Source of the DNA: Pseudomonas sp. LD120 | GTDB taxonomy: Bacteria; Pseudomonadota; Gammaproteobacteria; Pseudomonadales; Pseudomonadaceae | DNA length: 64,000 nt | Direction: 5' to 3' | Assembly (NCBI RefSeq): GCF_009861525.1 | Contig: NZ_WVHL01000003.1 | Location: 1,550,001 to 1,614,000 of the forward strand | Part shown: positions 47,365-55,858 of the stretch, in pieces | Layout of the letters: every line of letters starts with the position of its first letter | Position numbering within the stretch: the stretch's first letter is position 1 | Notes under the pieces: generated by a model | The model's input: only the letters and a program-made list of their open reading frames with translations | The model's database searches: none | Told to the model about the DNA's origin: nothing | Made by a program: the position numbers and the translations under genes

Positions 47365-47835
47365 CAGGCTGGCAACCAACGCCTGTTGGCGCTGCCAAAC
47401 GCTCATGGCCGGATCTGGTTCGAAAGGTATCTTGGCCAGACGCTTACTCAGGTAATTCGTGGAGTAAGCGTAGAGCTGCTAGTTGGTACTACGAAACGTC
47501 CCATTAGGGCTAGGCCAAATACCGCGATCGGCTCAAGAAGCCTCTGAAGCTGGCCCAGGTGCTGGAAAAAGCGCTGGGTGAGGATTCGAACTGCATCGGC
47601 GTCTTTATCACTGCCCCTCGGGGGGCAGGGGGATATTGCGGCGACCCTCGGCTTGCCGGAGCGTAGGGTAGGAAATCAATTGCGCTCGGCACGCTGGTCT
47701 CTGGGGGCGCGACGATAGCGCGGTCCATCAGGATCACCATGGGGCATGGCGAGGTTGACTTCGTTAGCGCTATACGGCCTAGACTCCTGCGGCTGGAGGC
47801 CGCTGCTTCGAAGGGCGCCTCCTCTGGGCGCGGCT
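47365..47835 (+). other. Gene remnants after lgt, unassigned
   Basis: Frame 1 from 47365 reads LLALPNAHGRIWFERYLGQT and runs to a stop near 47540. It has the look of the DnaA N-terminal-type domain of replication proteins (aliphatic-PN...WFxxRYLxxL), but the match is weak. A second frame (47520-47665) reads YRDRLKKPLKLAQVLEKALG and stops. Neither has a start. I treat both as decayed fragments of one or two foreign genes. Confidence 0.3.
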
Positions 47836-48045
47836 TTAATGGAGCGTCCTAATTCGGCGACTTTCGCCAATTCTGATGCGATCCAGTGCCCGGTTGAGCC
47901 CGTCCAGTGCGTCCAGAAGAGCTTTTGCTTCAACCTCGCGGCCCTCTCCCCAAAGGCGTTCGGCCATTTTGTTGAGGGCCTGGATCGACTTTTCGATATC
48001 AGCAGCAGTCGCTGTTTTGGCATCCGTTGGCTGTTTCTTTGGCAT
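47836..48045 (-). CDS. Small helical hypothetical protein
   Basis: 69 residues starting MPKKQPTDAKTATAADIEK, charged and probably two amphipathic helices (IQALNKMAERLWGEGREVEAK is the core). A GAGAGG sequence lies about 10 nt upstream. No family recognised. It may be real, or the tail of a mobile-element gene. Confidence 0.45.
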   Translation of the reverse strand: MPKKQPTDAKTATAADIEKSIQALNKMAERLWGEGREVEAKALLDALDGLNRALDRIRIGESRRIRTLH

Positions 48046-48049
48046 TCAG

Positions 48050-48232
48050 CGAGGCCTCTCTAACGCCTTCATCGTGATCACAGTGGTGGGGGCGATTGTC
48101 CTGTGCGTGCTCATGCGGACTGGCTTCGGCGTGCTCAAGGGCGTGCTGAGCTCCTGTGTGGCAACGCGAGTATATCGCTGGCCAGAATACATCCTGATGA
48201 AAAAGGCGCACGCCTGGTACGGCCGACAATAA
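48050..48232 (+). pseudogene. C-terminal remnant of a membrane protein
   Basis: The frame reads LSNAFIVITVVGAIVLCVLM (one membrane helix), then GVLKGVLSSCVATRVYRWPE and a basic tail ending AWYGRQ. It has no plausible start or ribosome site, and upstream the frame passes through the oppositely oriented 69-residue gene. It looks like the end of a longer inner-membrane protein. Family unknown. Confidence 0.35.
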
Positions 48233-48307
48233 AAGACGAGGTGTTTTCAGGTGCGCTGGCACCGCGCTATGGGGGCACAGGATTTTGGCTGTAAGACGTT
48301 GACCGAG

Positions 48308-48553
48308 TCAGCGCAGGGCTGTGCTGGAGGAGTACGTCGACAGAGGCGGGAGGCTCATGTCTCGAATAGCAGATTCAAGCTTGTCCTGATAGATCGTCAA
48401 AATCGAATAATCCAGCTTTTGGCTGATATCGGCACCGTCGGCAGCGTTGATCAAGAGTGTATTCAGCGCGTCCGCGACCAGTTCGGCAGTGACTTTCAGG
48501 ACACTGATTCCATAACTGCTATCGGCGATAAGCGGGCTTGTTAAATCGTACAT
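48308..48553 (-). CDS. Small hypothetical protein
   Basis: 81 residues (MYDLTSPLIADSSYGISVLK start), acidic, with alternating helical pattern (LVADALNTLLINAADGADIS). It resembles in style the short unannotated proteins common in Pseudomonas but I cannot name a family. The ribosome site is weak. Confidence 0.45.
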   Translation of the reverse strand: MYDLTSPLIADSSYGISVLKVTAELVADALNTLLINAADGADISQKLDYSILTIYQDKLESAIRDMSLPPLSTYSSSTALR

Positions 48554-48746
48554 ACAGTTCCCGAGGTCGCTGTGGTGAAGGTTGATGGCGATAAGCCATC
48601 GCTAGGATAGCTAAAGCGCCAGCGCCCTGTCACCGGAAAAAGACCGCGGTGGGGCGGCCTGGCTTCGTTCGGGGGCAGGGGCTTTGGTGGGGGGCTCGCG
48701 AGTGGGTATTCCACGGGCTTGCTGCTGCTCTGGCGTTTGGCGGGGC

Positions 48747-49487
48747 TCAGCGAGTGCGCTGGCCGCGGCGCCACGTGGGGTGGAAGTGCCGCCAATGGGC
48801 ATCTTGTGCTGCGGCCAGTAGTTCGCGGTCACCCCGGGTGTCGCCCCAGGCCCGCAGCCGATACTGACTCAAGGGACCGTAGACGCTTTCCAAGCGCAGC
48901 ACCTTGTTCTCGCATCGGCAGTTATTGCCGACGATTCGGCCGGTCAATACACCGTCTACGACCTCCAGTTCGGTCCCGATCAGCTTGATGCCCAGACGTG
49001 TGGCGAAGGGCTGCAGTACCAGTGCCGGCGAGGCTGAACACAGGGTCACCAGCGCCCCGGACTGCAGTTCACTGGCCACCGCTTGCAGGCCATTTGGGCG
49101 CATCAGGCGGGTCCAGGACCGTTGGCAGAAGGCTTCCGCCTGCTGCTGCACCCACTCGACCTTGACGTCTTTGAGAAAGCGGCTGATCAGTTGTGCCTTG
49201 AGCTGGTCGCGGTCAACGCGACGGGCCAGAAAGCCTAGGCTGGGCAATGCCAATCTGAGCATTCGCCGATGGAATTCGCGGTGGCCAAATGCAAATCGCA
49301 AAAAAGGCACGAAGCTGTCATGGCGGGTGAGGGTGCCGTCGAAGTCAAAGACCGAGAGTATGCGGACGGCCCGCGGGTCCAGTTCGAGGGTGTCGGGGCT
49401 AAGTGGCTGCGTGTCATCAGCTGGCGACTGAGTCGGGGAGGACTGGCTTGAATGGGGGGCGGGCGGCTGGTGCGGATGAGGCGACAT
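48747..49487 (-). CDS. HAD-IB family phosphatase
   Basis: 246 residues. A 40-residue Pro/Ser-rich tail precedes the core. Motif I VFDFDGTLT has nucleophile Asp48 and acid/base Asp50; motif II is in TLCSASPALVL; the later AWGDTRGDRELL is motif III/IV. Class IB members include SerB-like phosphoserine phosphatases and lysophosphatidic-acid/CicA-type phosphatases. The substrate is not determinable here. Start at 49487 (MSPHPHQPP); the frame continues upstream into the intergenic region. Confidence 0.88.
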   Translation of the reverse strand: MSPHPHQPPAPHSSQSSPTQSPADDTQPLSPDTLELDPRAVRILSVFDFDGTLTRHDSFVPFLRFAFGHREFHRRMLRLALPSLGFLARRVDRDQLKAQLISRFLKDVKVEWVQQQAEAFCQRSWTRLMRPNGLQAVASELQSGALVTLCSASPALVLQPFATRLGIKLIGTELEVVDGVLTGRIVGNNCRCENKVLRLESVYGPLSQYRLRAWGDTRGDRELLAAAQDAHWRHFHPTWRRGQRTR

Positions 49488-49930
49488 GGTAGTTCTCGGT
49501 AATGATGAGCACGTAGCGGGCGTGTTTTGTGCCGGTAGTGCGTGCAGTTTACCCGCTCCAAGAGGTCTCATCTTCGATATGTGGCACATCGCTCCACGTT
49601 TTAACCCCAACAGCACCAGGCCAATGTTGTCAGGCAGAGCAGTGCCGGCAAGGCATCGAGAAAGTCATTTATACCAACACATTCCGTTCGGGCGGGTGCC
49701 GGCAATGTAAGGTGACTCCAGGTGACTGTCTGTTGTGATTGTGTGAATGTTCAGCGCACTTTTGTTTAAGGGAAAAGACCTTGGTTGTACCGTTGGAATG
49801 TAAGTCTTCTGCTTGCTTGTGCATCTGAGGCGCGACTTGAATAGTGCATTCTGAAAACTAAACTCCCAAAAAAAGTGTGGATATTTAATGACTTAGGTGA
49901 TTTTATTTGTGGTTTTTCGCCAAAAATATC
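49488..49930. other. AT-richer intergenic region
   Basis: No credible gene. The sequence becomes A/T-rich from about 49740 and leads to a promoter at 49931-49960. Confidence 0.5.
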
Positions 49931-49960
49931 TTGTTACAGATTCTGCTGTTCCGTTAATAT
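49931..49960 (+). promoter_or_regulatory. Sigma-70 promoter for a candidate small RNA
   Basis: TTGTTA (49931-49936), 18-bp spacer, TAATAT (49955-49960). No start codon with a frame follows before the terminator at 50000-50033. Confidence 0.6.
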
Positions 49961-49966
49961 AGCCCT

Positions 49967-50033
49967 GCGTTCACCTACCACGGTTTATGCATTTTTAGTC
50001 CCAAGTGTCCATCAGCTACTTGGGCTTTTTTTT
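49967..50033 (+). ncRNA. Candidate trans-acting small RNA, about 67 nt
   Basis: The stretch between the promoter and a rho-independent terminator contains no open frame: an unstructured 5' part around CACCTACCACGG, an A/T-rich TGCATTTTTAG that could bind Hfq, then the terminator stem (50000-50006 with 50018-50024) and eight T. This promoter, short body and terminator layout is that of an Hfq-type sRNA. I cannot match it to a named Pseudomonas sRNA. Confidence 0.5.
50000..50033 (+). terminator. Rho-independent terminator of the candidate sRNA
   Basis: CCCAAGT pairs with ACTTGGG across an 11-nt loop and is followed by CTTTTTTTT. Confidence 0.85.
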
Positions 50034-50123
50034 GCCTGAAGTTTGCCTTCGCTGCGGTTTTTCAGCGCAACTTTCCAAGGCGGGCCCACAACCTGGGCCT
50101 TTGCAGGGCCCGCCACTCGAGAG

Positions 50124-50618
50124 TTACGAGTTTGTGTGAACGACCCAGTGCAGCCCTTCATCCGCCTGTGGGGGCACGAAGTAACGGCAGATCAACTCAA
50201 ACTGTTCGTCGCTAGTGTTGAAGGGGTGATCGCCCTGGCTGTTGCGTTCACGTAGCCGCCTGCGGCAGGTGTCTTCGTCAACATCCAACAGGTGCAATCG
50301 GTGCTCGACTCCGGCCTGCTCCGCCAGGGCCCGCAACCAGGCACGCTGGGCGAGGGTATTGGCGGGAAAGTCCAGTACAACAATGACCCCCGCCCGCAGC
50401 ATGTTGATCACCAGCGGCCCCAGTACGTTCTTCAGGTGTTGGGTATGTTGCTGATAGTCGGCGAGCGAATGGATCAGGCCTGGGTACAGCTGTGCCAGCC
50501 ATTGATCCTCACTGATCAATACGCTGCCGGGAGTCTGTGCCAGTTGGCCGGCCAAGGTCGATTTGCCCGAGGCGATCTTGCCGCACAACAGATGCAGTAC
50601 AGCGGGGGATTGGTTCAT
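50124..50618 (-). CDS. P-loop AAA-type kinase (zeta-toxin-like fold)
   Basis: 164 residues. Walker A GKIASGKST (13-21), a catalytic-type Asp in ISEDQWL (35-41), and the LID-like arginines in DEDTCRRRLRERN near 115. Proteins of this type phosphorylate small molecules or nucleotides; no antitoxin gene is beside it, so toxin function is unlikely. The start MNQSPAVLHLLCGK has GGAGAAA upstream. No operon partners. Confidence 0.85.
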   Translation of the reverse strand: MNQSPAVLHLLCGKIASGKSTLAGQLAQTPGSVLISEDQWLAQLYPGLIHSLADYQQHTQHLKNVLGPLVINMLRAGVIVVLDFPANTLAQRAWLRALAEQAGVEHRLHLLDVDEDTCRRRLRERNSQGDHPFNTSDEQFELICRYFVPPQADEGLHWVVHTNS

Positions 50619-50973
50619 GTTTTTTCTCCTGGGGTGCTGGCCTCAGAAGAGCGGTCATGAACCCGTCTTCGAGGCGGGTTGATTGCGGTTTGGATGGCCG
50701 CTAGCCCACCTGGCTGATGCAGGTGGTCATAATCGCAGTGGGTAGTGGCGAAAGATGCAGGTTCATGGGTTGAGACTTACACGGTCAAAGGAAAAAAACG
50801 AGTCGTATCCTGATGTTGGTGGTTCTTCTTCTGGGTGCATGCATCTGTAGATGCTGTCGTGTTCATGAACTGCGAGGCCGTTATCATTTTTGTGTTTTCG
50901 TCGACGCATACGGTCAGACGTTGACCTATCCTGAATAGGAAAAATCCACAAAATTCCACACAGGTGCCAAGCC
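50619..50973. other. Intergenic region
   Basis: No gene seen. A hairpin ACCCGTC...GGCGGGT near 50660 lacks a U-run. TTGACC at 50921-50926 with a short inverted repeat CCTAT/ATAGG may belong to the DUF1652 promoter. Confidence 0.5.
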
Positions 50974-51237
50974 ATGCTCTCCACCCTTGAGCTCTGTCGC
51001 ATATTGGAGTCCGGCTTTCTCCCTCTGTCCTGCGCCTGCAGCGTCAACCCCAACGGCTTTCTGACGATCAAGATCTATGATGCCGAGTCGGGGCGAGTGG
51101 ATTTGTTGCTGACCGGGGTTTGCACCGCGGAGCTCACGAGTGTGCGAGATATCTCCAACTTGATCGGCGAACTGCGGACCGAGCTTCGGGCCGGACGCAG
51201 AGCCTTTGCCGGCGCTTTCAGCAACTATGCCGGCTGA
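50974..51237 (+). CDS. DUF1652 family protein
   Basis: 87 residues. MLSTLELCRILESGFLPLSC, then NPNGFLTIKIYDAESGRVDL and a helical end with LIGELRTELRAGRR match the Pseudomonas-specific DUF1652 family, which is of unknown function and usually present in several copies per genome. Single gene with its own promoter. Confidence 0.85.
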   Translation: MLSTLELCRILESGFLPLSCACSVNPNGFLTIKIYDAESGRVDLLLTGVCTAELTSVRDISNLIGELRTELRAGRRAFAGAFSNYAG

Positions 51238-51870
51238 GCAGCCAAAGTCAGTCATTACTGGCAGTTGAACATGCCATTGCGAGCGCATCGCTTCGTGCCG
51301 TTCGCCCGCTATCTATGGCGCTTTACCGGTTCATGGATGGCGAGGCCAAGTGTACTGGGCGAACTCACCGTTGCTTATTGAAATTTACGCCGACGCCCCT
51401 TAGCACTCCGGGCGGCGGTGTCATCCATTGCCATCAGCTGTTTGTACTCAACTCGACATCAAACCGGCCTTTCATTGAGCCTGGAAGGCGCTGTGCCTGA
51501 TTGCAGCTCGCGCCGACCCATCAATGTTTCGGAGCCAAAGCGCAGGCTGGCTCAAGACAACGGCACTGAAGTTGAGGCTGAGTCATAAGTCTTTAAAAAT
51601 CAGTTGGTTGAAAAATATCCGTCATGTTAGGCTTGCCGCCGCTTTTTAGCCGGCTCCTGGGTTAGGTGGGTGTTTCGCAGGCACTTGGCCAAGTACTGTA
51701 GATCCATGATTTAGCGGGTTTTTTTCGTTTGCTCTGGAGTTGAAAAGACGGCATTTACGCCGGATTTGACCTTGCTTCACAAGGGCTGGGTGTATATATT
51801 CCTCCCCTGCTTCAAACACTGGACGGCTGCATGTCGGTTGATTTTTCCAGTGTCGCGTAATCGCGCTACC
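51238..51870 (+). promoter_or_regulatory. Intergenic region with the tRNA-Leu promoter
   Basis: No gene can be supported. A promoter for the tRNA is likely at 51772-51800: TTGCTT, 17 bp, TATATT, about 70 bp before the tRNA. Short frames in 51250-51530 look like decayed DNA. Confidence 0.45.
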
Positions 51871-51957
51871 GCCCGAATGGCGAAACTGGTAGACGCATGG
51901 GACTTAAAATCCCCCGCTCGTAAGGGCGTGCCGGTTCGATTCCGGCTTCGGGCACCA
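51871..51957 (+). tRNA. tRNA-Leu (TAA)
   Basis: 87-nt class II tRNA: acceptor GCCCGAA pairs with TTCGGGC, anticodon TAA in GACTTAAAATC, long variable arm, GGTTCGATTCC T-loop, encoded ACCA. An integrase remnant lies 80 bp downstream, so the gene served as an attachment site. Confidence 0.97.
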
Positions 51958-52004
51958 TCTATTTCAAGGGCTTGCACGGTTTTTTTGAGTGAGCCTTATC
52001 CTGA

Positions 52005-52039
52005 ACTGCTCCGCAATTTCAAATACTGCTCCGCAATTC
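52005..52039. repeat. Direct repeat ACTGCTCCGCAATT beyond tRNA-Leu
   Basis: ACTGCTCCGCAATT occurs at 52005-52018 and 52025-52038, 20 bp apart, between the tRNA and the integrase fragment. A similar pair lies beyond tRNA-Cys (32186-32215). Probable integrase arm-type sites. Confidence 0.45.
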
Positions 52040-52427
52040 ACTTTGTAGGCGTGACTTTTTTGCCTATCCGTTTGCGGATGTAGTTCTCTGTCATCACCAC
52101 CGTGGTGTGCCCAAGCTGATCTCTTGCTTGCAATATGTCGCCACTGGATTCCGCTTTGTCGGTGCCGGTCTTCGCTCGCAAATCTCGCATCTGAAAATCA
52201 GCTTTTTCAACTCCTGCCGCCTCGCGCGCCGCATCAAACCTTCCCCGCAGCATACTGGTGGTCATTGGTTGGCCATTGTCCATCACAATCAGCCTGCTGG
52301 TGCGAATGGCCATCCCGGCCTTCCTGGCCAGTATTCGGTCAATCACCACCTTCAACTCACCGGTGATCTCGATCCTCCTTTTTGCGCCAGTCTTGCCCTG
52401 GTGAACAGCCAGGCGGTTACTGGGCAT
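52038..52427 (-). pseudogene. Phage-type tyrosine integrase, C-terminal fragment
   Basis: About 120 residues of the catalytic domain remain: KTGAKRRIEITGEL, then MRDLRAKTGTDKAESSG (box with the catalytic Arg), LGHTTVVMTENYIRK (His and the nucleophilic Tyr). The N-terminal half, including the arm-binding domain, is missing. At about 52417-52440 the sequence joins another phage gene fragment. The 3' end points to tRNA-Leu, as in integrated elements of this kind. Confidence 0.75.
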
Positions 52428-52527
52428 TCACCGCGGTACCGCTGAAACCACCAGGGCCGGTGTACTCCTTGGTGAACTTGGGGTCGGTCTTTTCGACCTC
52501 TTCCCACAGGGCGAGGTTAGGTAGACC
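52417..52527 (-). pseudogene. Phage recombination-type protein fragment joined to the integrase
   Basis: A minus-strand frame reads LPNLALWEEVEKTDPKFTK then EYTGPGGFSGTAVNAQ and stops at 52417. The LWxxVxxTDPxxTKxY...GGFxGTA pattern is that of N-termini of phage single-strand-annealing-type proteins. It overlaps the first bases of the integrase fragment in another frame, marking a deletion junction within a prophage. Confidence 0.5.
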
Positions 52528-52941
52528 ACTGGATTGGGATACTGTCCAGCGCAATGTGTTGATGGAAAATTACAACCCAGGCAGCAATAGTGGGCACTTC
52601 AGTTTCGACTGGAGCGCCTACAACGATCCTCATCGCCGTTACTGATGCTTTCGACGAGTTGTCCGGCAGCCCCTTGGGATGAGGGGCTGTCGTGCGCTTG
52701 GCGCTTCTGCGCAACCCTGGTCGATCGCTCCTTTAGCGTTTTGGCCATGGTCACCTCTTCAGATTCCACCGGCCGGCAGGCCCGACCACGACTGCCTAAA
52801 GCCCTCGCTGACCCTTGCACCGATGCGCCTCAAGTCATGCCGCAGTGGTGATGCCGTTCTCGTCGGTAATCATTTGCACGCGTTTGGCTCGGATCGACAT
52901 GGCTGTGCCGATCTGGGCTGCGTTGAATACAGTCGGTTGGA
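52528..52941. other. Decayed prophage-side DNA
   Basis: No complete gene. On the plus strand a frame ending 52645 reads LMENYNPGSNSGHFSFDWSA and may be a protein C-terminus. On the minus strand 52599-52748 opens MAKTLKERSTRVAQKRQAHD, which looks like a small phage protein start, 49 residues in all. Both are uncertain. Confidence 0.3.
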
Positions 52942-54507
52942 TTATCGGTTGAAGCGCTCGACCAAAGAGTACTGGGTGGTCGCCGTTCTGGTCAGTTCCT
53001 TGCTCAAGTCGGTCGATTGCCGAGCCTGTTCCGATGTCTGATCGGCCAATTGCGCAATGGTGCTGATGTTGCGGCTGATTTCTTCTGCCACAGCACTTTG
53101 TTCTTCGGTGGCGGCGGCGATCTGGGTGGTCATGTCAGTGATGTGTGCGACGGCTTCGCTGATGCCCAGCAGAGCCTGGTCTGCCTCAAGCACCCGGGCC
53201 ACGCCTTCTTCGGCCTGACGATGCCCTGTTTCCATGGTCTGCACCGCGTTGTTCGAGGAGGCCTGGAGCTTGGTGATCAGGTCGTGGATCTGGCTGGTGG
53301 ATTGCGAGGTGCGTTGGGCCAATTGACGAACTTCATCGGCCACTACCGCAAAACCGCGTCCCATTTCGCCTGCGCGGGCGGCCTCGATCGCGGCGTTGAG
53401 GGCCAACAGGTTGGTCTGATCGGCAATACCTTTGATGACGTCAACCACGGTGCCGATTTCGTCGCTGTCCCTGGCCAGTTGTGCAACGCTCAGGCCTGTC
53501 TCGCCCACCACGGCGGAAAGGCGCTCGATGGCTTCGCGTGTGTCGCGGGTGACTTCGCGGCCTTGGCCGGTCAGCAGGTTGGCTTGTTGAGTGGCGTCGG
53601 CGGTGCGCTGCACATGGCTGGCCACTTCCTGGGTGGTCGCCGCCATTTGGTTGACCGCAGCAGACACCTGCTCGGTTTCAACGCGCTGGCGATGGATGCC
53701 ATTTGAGCTGTCAGTGGCCAGAAGGTCAGATTGACCGGCCAGTGCGCTGAGTTGTTCGGCAGTGTCCTGCAGACGGGTAAGGCAGGTTTTCAGTCGCGCT
53801 TGCTGGCTGACGAAGGCGGTTTCAAGGCGTGCCTGGGGCCCCTGTTCATCGCTGTACATCTGGGCGATCAGGGCGTCGGAGGTGGAGGGTTCGACACTTT
53901 CCAGCAGGCGTTTTGTGCCTCGTTGGTGCCAGTAAGCAGATAGCAAGCCGACCGAAATGGCCACCCCTGCGGTGGTGGCTACGGCGACGGCGGGGCTGAA
54001 GAATGCTCCGCCAGCGCTGCCAGCGAAACCAACGGCGAGGTACGGCAGGCTACTTTGCAGTCCCGGTAACCAACGACCTTGACGGGGGATGGCGGCTTTT
54101 CCTTGAGTGATGCGTGTGTACAGCCTTTGTGCGCGACGAATCTGATCCGGGGTCGGTTTGACCCGGACCGATTCAAAACCGGTCACCTGGGTGCCTTCGA
54201 ATATCGGTGTGACGTAGGCACTGACCCAGTAGTGGTCGCCATTTTTCGAGCGGTTTTTGACGATACCCATCCACGGACGCCCTTGCTTGAGTGCGCTCCA
54301 CATATGGGCGAAAACGGCAGGGGGGACATCAGGGTGACGAACAATGTTTTGCGGTGCGCCAATCAGATCGGTTCGCTCGAAGCCACTGATCTCGACGAAC
54401 GCATCGTTGCAATAGGTAATAACGCCGCGAACATCTGTCGTGGAAATCAGTTTTTGCTGAGGTGCCAGCGAGATCTCGCGTAGTGTAACTGGCTGGTTGT
54501 TTCTCAT
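52942..54507 (-). CDS. Aer-like chemoreceptor (PAS + MCP signalling domain)
   Basis: 521 residues, close to the 506 of E. coli Aer. N-terminal PAS (about 18-115) with [19 protein letters not shown] and [15 protein letters not shown], the FAD-type Aer PAS signature. Paired hydrophobic segments (about 155-192), short HAMP-like link, then an MCP domain whose hairpin tip is [20 protein letters not shown]. Expected to mediate aerotaxis or redox taxis through CheA/CheW. No C-terminal methyltransferase-tethering pentapeptide. Single gene. Confidence 0.92.
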   Translation of the reverse strand: MRNNQPVTLREISLAPQQKLISTTDVRGVITYCNDAFVEISGFERTDLIGAPQNIVRHPDVPPAVFAHMWSALKQGRPWMGIVKNRSKNGDHYWVSAYVTPIFEGTQVTGFESVRVKPTPDQIRRAQRLYTRITQGKAAIPRQGRWLPGLQSSLPYLAVGFAGSAGGAFFSPAVAVATTAGVAISVGLLSAYWHQRGTKRLLESVEPSTSDALIAQMYSDEQGPQARLETAFVSQQARLKTCLTRLQDTAEQLSALAGQSDLLATDSSNGIHRQRVETEQVSAAVNQMAATTQEVASHVQRTADATQQANLLTGQGREVTRDTREAIERLSAVVGETGLSVAQLARDSDEIGTVVDVIKGIADQTNLLALNAAIEAARAGEMGRGFAVVADEVRQLAQRTSQSTSQIHDLITKLQASSNNAVQTMETGHRQAEEGVARVLEADQALLGISEAVAHITDMTTQIAAATEEQSAVAEEISRNISTIAQLADQTSEQARQSTDLSKELTRTATTQYSLVERFNR

Positions 54508-54902
54508 TCCGATTTATCTCTGATGACTTCAGAAAGATATCGGCAGTGAGTTGCGGAAAGTGAATGATTTATAATAAAAAATCGTTGATTAACAATGAGT
54601 TAGATTAGTATTTAGGGCTTGCGAGTGGCGTTGTATGGGCGCAGGTTTAAGGGCTCGCTCAAATGAAGAACGCAGAGGCTTATCTACTTTACTGGGCACT
54701 TTGAACGTTGTTGTGCCGGCAATTGGTGAACACCTGCCGCGGCAATAAAAAACCTGCGCTGTTACTGGCGTCTTGATCGAGGGTGAGCTCAGTTTTGTGT
54801 TGCATGCCACTGCCCAGGCCTTGTCCTAGAAGGCTTCAGCCTGAACTTAACATCACTCGGTGAGTCCCATGGGGCATCCATCGACTACCTGGGGAAAGAA
54901 CC
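54508..54902. other. Intergenic region
   Basis: A/T-rich around 54570-54600 with no gene I can support. It holds the promoters of the chemoreceptor (minus) and the lysozyme-inhibitor-like gene (plus), not individually resolvable. Confidence 0.5.
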
Positions 54903-55295
54903 GTGAAAACTCATCTGGCAACATGCTGTGTCGCCGTTCTGGCTTCGACGCTACCAATGCTGGCTCAGGCCACTCAAGCGCAACCCATGGAGCAACAGCC
55001 GGCTTATGAGACTCAAGTGGCGCGTTACCAGTGCGAGGGCAATGTACGTATCGACGCGGTGTACTTGAACATCGACAACGGCTCCTCGTTTGCCACGCTG
55101 TACTACAAGGATCAATTGATCCCGATGCACAGCGCTCGCTCGGGCTCGGGTGCGCTGTATGTGGCGGACGATGAGCAGAACAGCTACCGCTGGCACACCA
55201 AGGGCAAGCTGGGGACCTTGTCGTTCCTGGAGGCGGATCACACCGCCCAAGAGCAGACGCTGCTCAAGGACTGCAAAGAGATCGAGCCGCAATGA
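54903..55295 (+). CDS. MliC/PliC-type lysozyme inhibitor-like protein
   Basis: 130 residues. Sec signal peptide ending near TQA (residue 26). The mature beta-barrel has YQCEGNVRIDAVYLN, then HSARSGSGALYVADD and YRWHTKGKLGTLSF, the order of MliC-family motifs (the SxSGxxY loop inserts into the lysozyme active site). A cysteine pair (YQC and LKDC) probably forms a disulfide. There is no convincing lipobox, so a soluble periplasmic PliC-like form is more likely than membrane-bound MliC. Confidence 0.8.
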   Translation: MKTHLATCCVAVLASTLPMLAQATQAQPMEQQPAYETQVARYQCEGNVRIDAVYLNIDNGSSFATLYYKDQLIPMHSARSGSGALYVADDEQNSYRWHTKGKLGTLSFLEADHTAQEQTLLKDCKEIEPQ

Positions 55296-55322
55296 TGGTC
55301 GTCGCCGGGTTTTCCTGAGGAC

Positions 55323-55350
55323 AAAAAAAAGCCCGCGGGAGAGAGCGGGC
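55323..55350 (-). terminator. Terminator-like hairpin oriented for the minus strand
   Basis: GCCCGC pairs with GCGGGC (55331-55336 with 55345-55350). The A8 before it (55323-55330) becomes the U-run only on minus-strand RNA. Both flanking genes are on the plus strand. Confidence 0.5.
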
Positions 55351-55537
55351 GAACGTAGTTGCTTGAATGAGCAAAGTGACTATACACAGCCAGAATCGGG
55401 ATCTGGGTGAAACAACTTTCATCTTTATGTGGCGCGCTGATGTCGCCTGATCCTGGCCAGCACGAGTGCTCTGTTACTATCGCCAGCTTTTGCGCCCCGG
55501 CGCGCCGGGACCTGTTGTTGGTTCAAGGGAGAAACAC

Positions 55538-55858
55538 ATGATTGTCACCACCACCGCGCATATCGAAGGCCGGGAAATCGCTACATACCTGGATATTGTC
55601 AGTGCCGAATCGGTCCAGGGGATCAACGTGGTTCGCGACATGTTCGCTGGCATGCGCGACTTCTTCGGGGGGCGCTCCCAGACCTTGGAACGCGCCTTGA
55701 AGGAGGCGCGGGTCCAGGCCACCGATGAAATCAAGGCACGCGCCCGGCAGTTCGGCGCCGACGCGGTGGTTGGCCTGGACTTCGAAATCAGCATGCCTTC
55801 AGGGCGCGGCGGGATGGTGGTGGTGTTTGCCAGCGGTACCGCCGTCAAGCTCAAGTAG
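55538..55858 (+). CDS. YbjQ/DUF74 family protein
   Basis: 106 residues (family about 105). The YbjQ core is complete: TTAHIEGREIATYLDIVSAE, GINVVRDMFAGMRDFFGGRS, then ALKEARVQATDEIKARARQF and DAVVGLDFE. Small pentameric-fold protein of unknown function, sometimes linked to heavy-metal binding. ATG at 55538 after GGGAGAAAC. Isolated gene. Confidence 0.92.
   Translation: MIVTTTAHIEGREIATYLDIVSAESVQGINVVRDMFAGMRDFFGGRSQTLERALKEARVQATDEIKARARQFGADAVVGLDFEISMPSGRGGMVVVFASGTAVKLK

Noticed and set aside
50124..50618. Toxin of a zeta/epsilon toxin-antitoxin pair
   Set aside because: The fold may be similar, but no small antitoxin gene overlaps or adjoins it, and the length and motifs fit small-molecule kinases as well.
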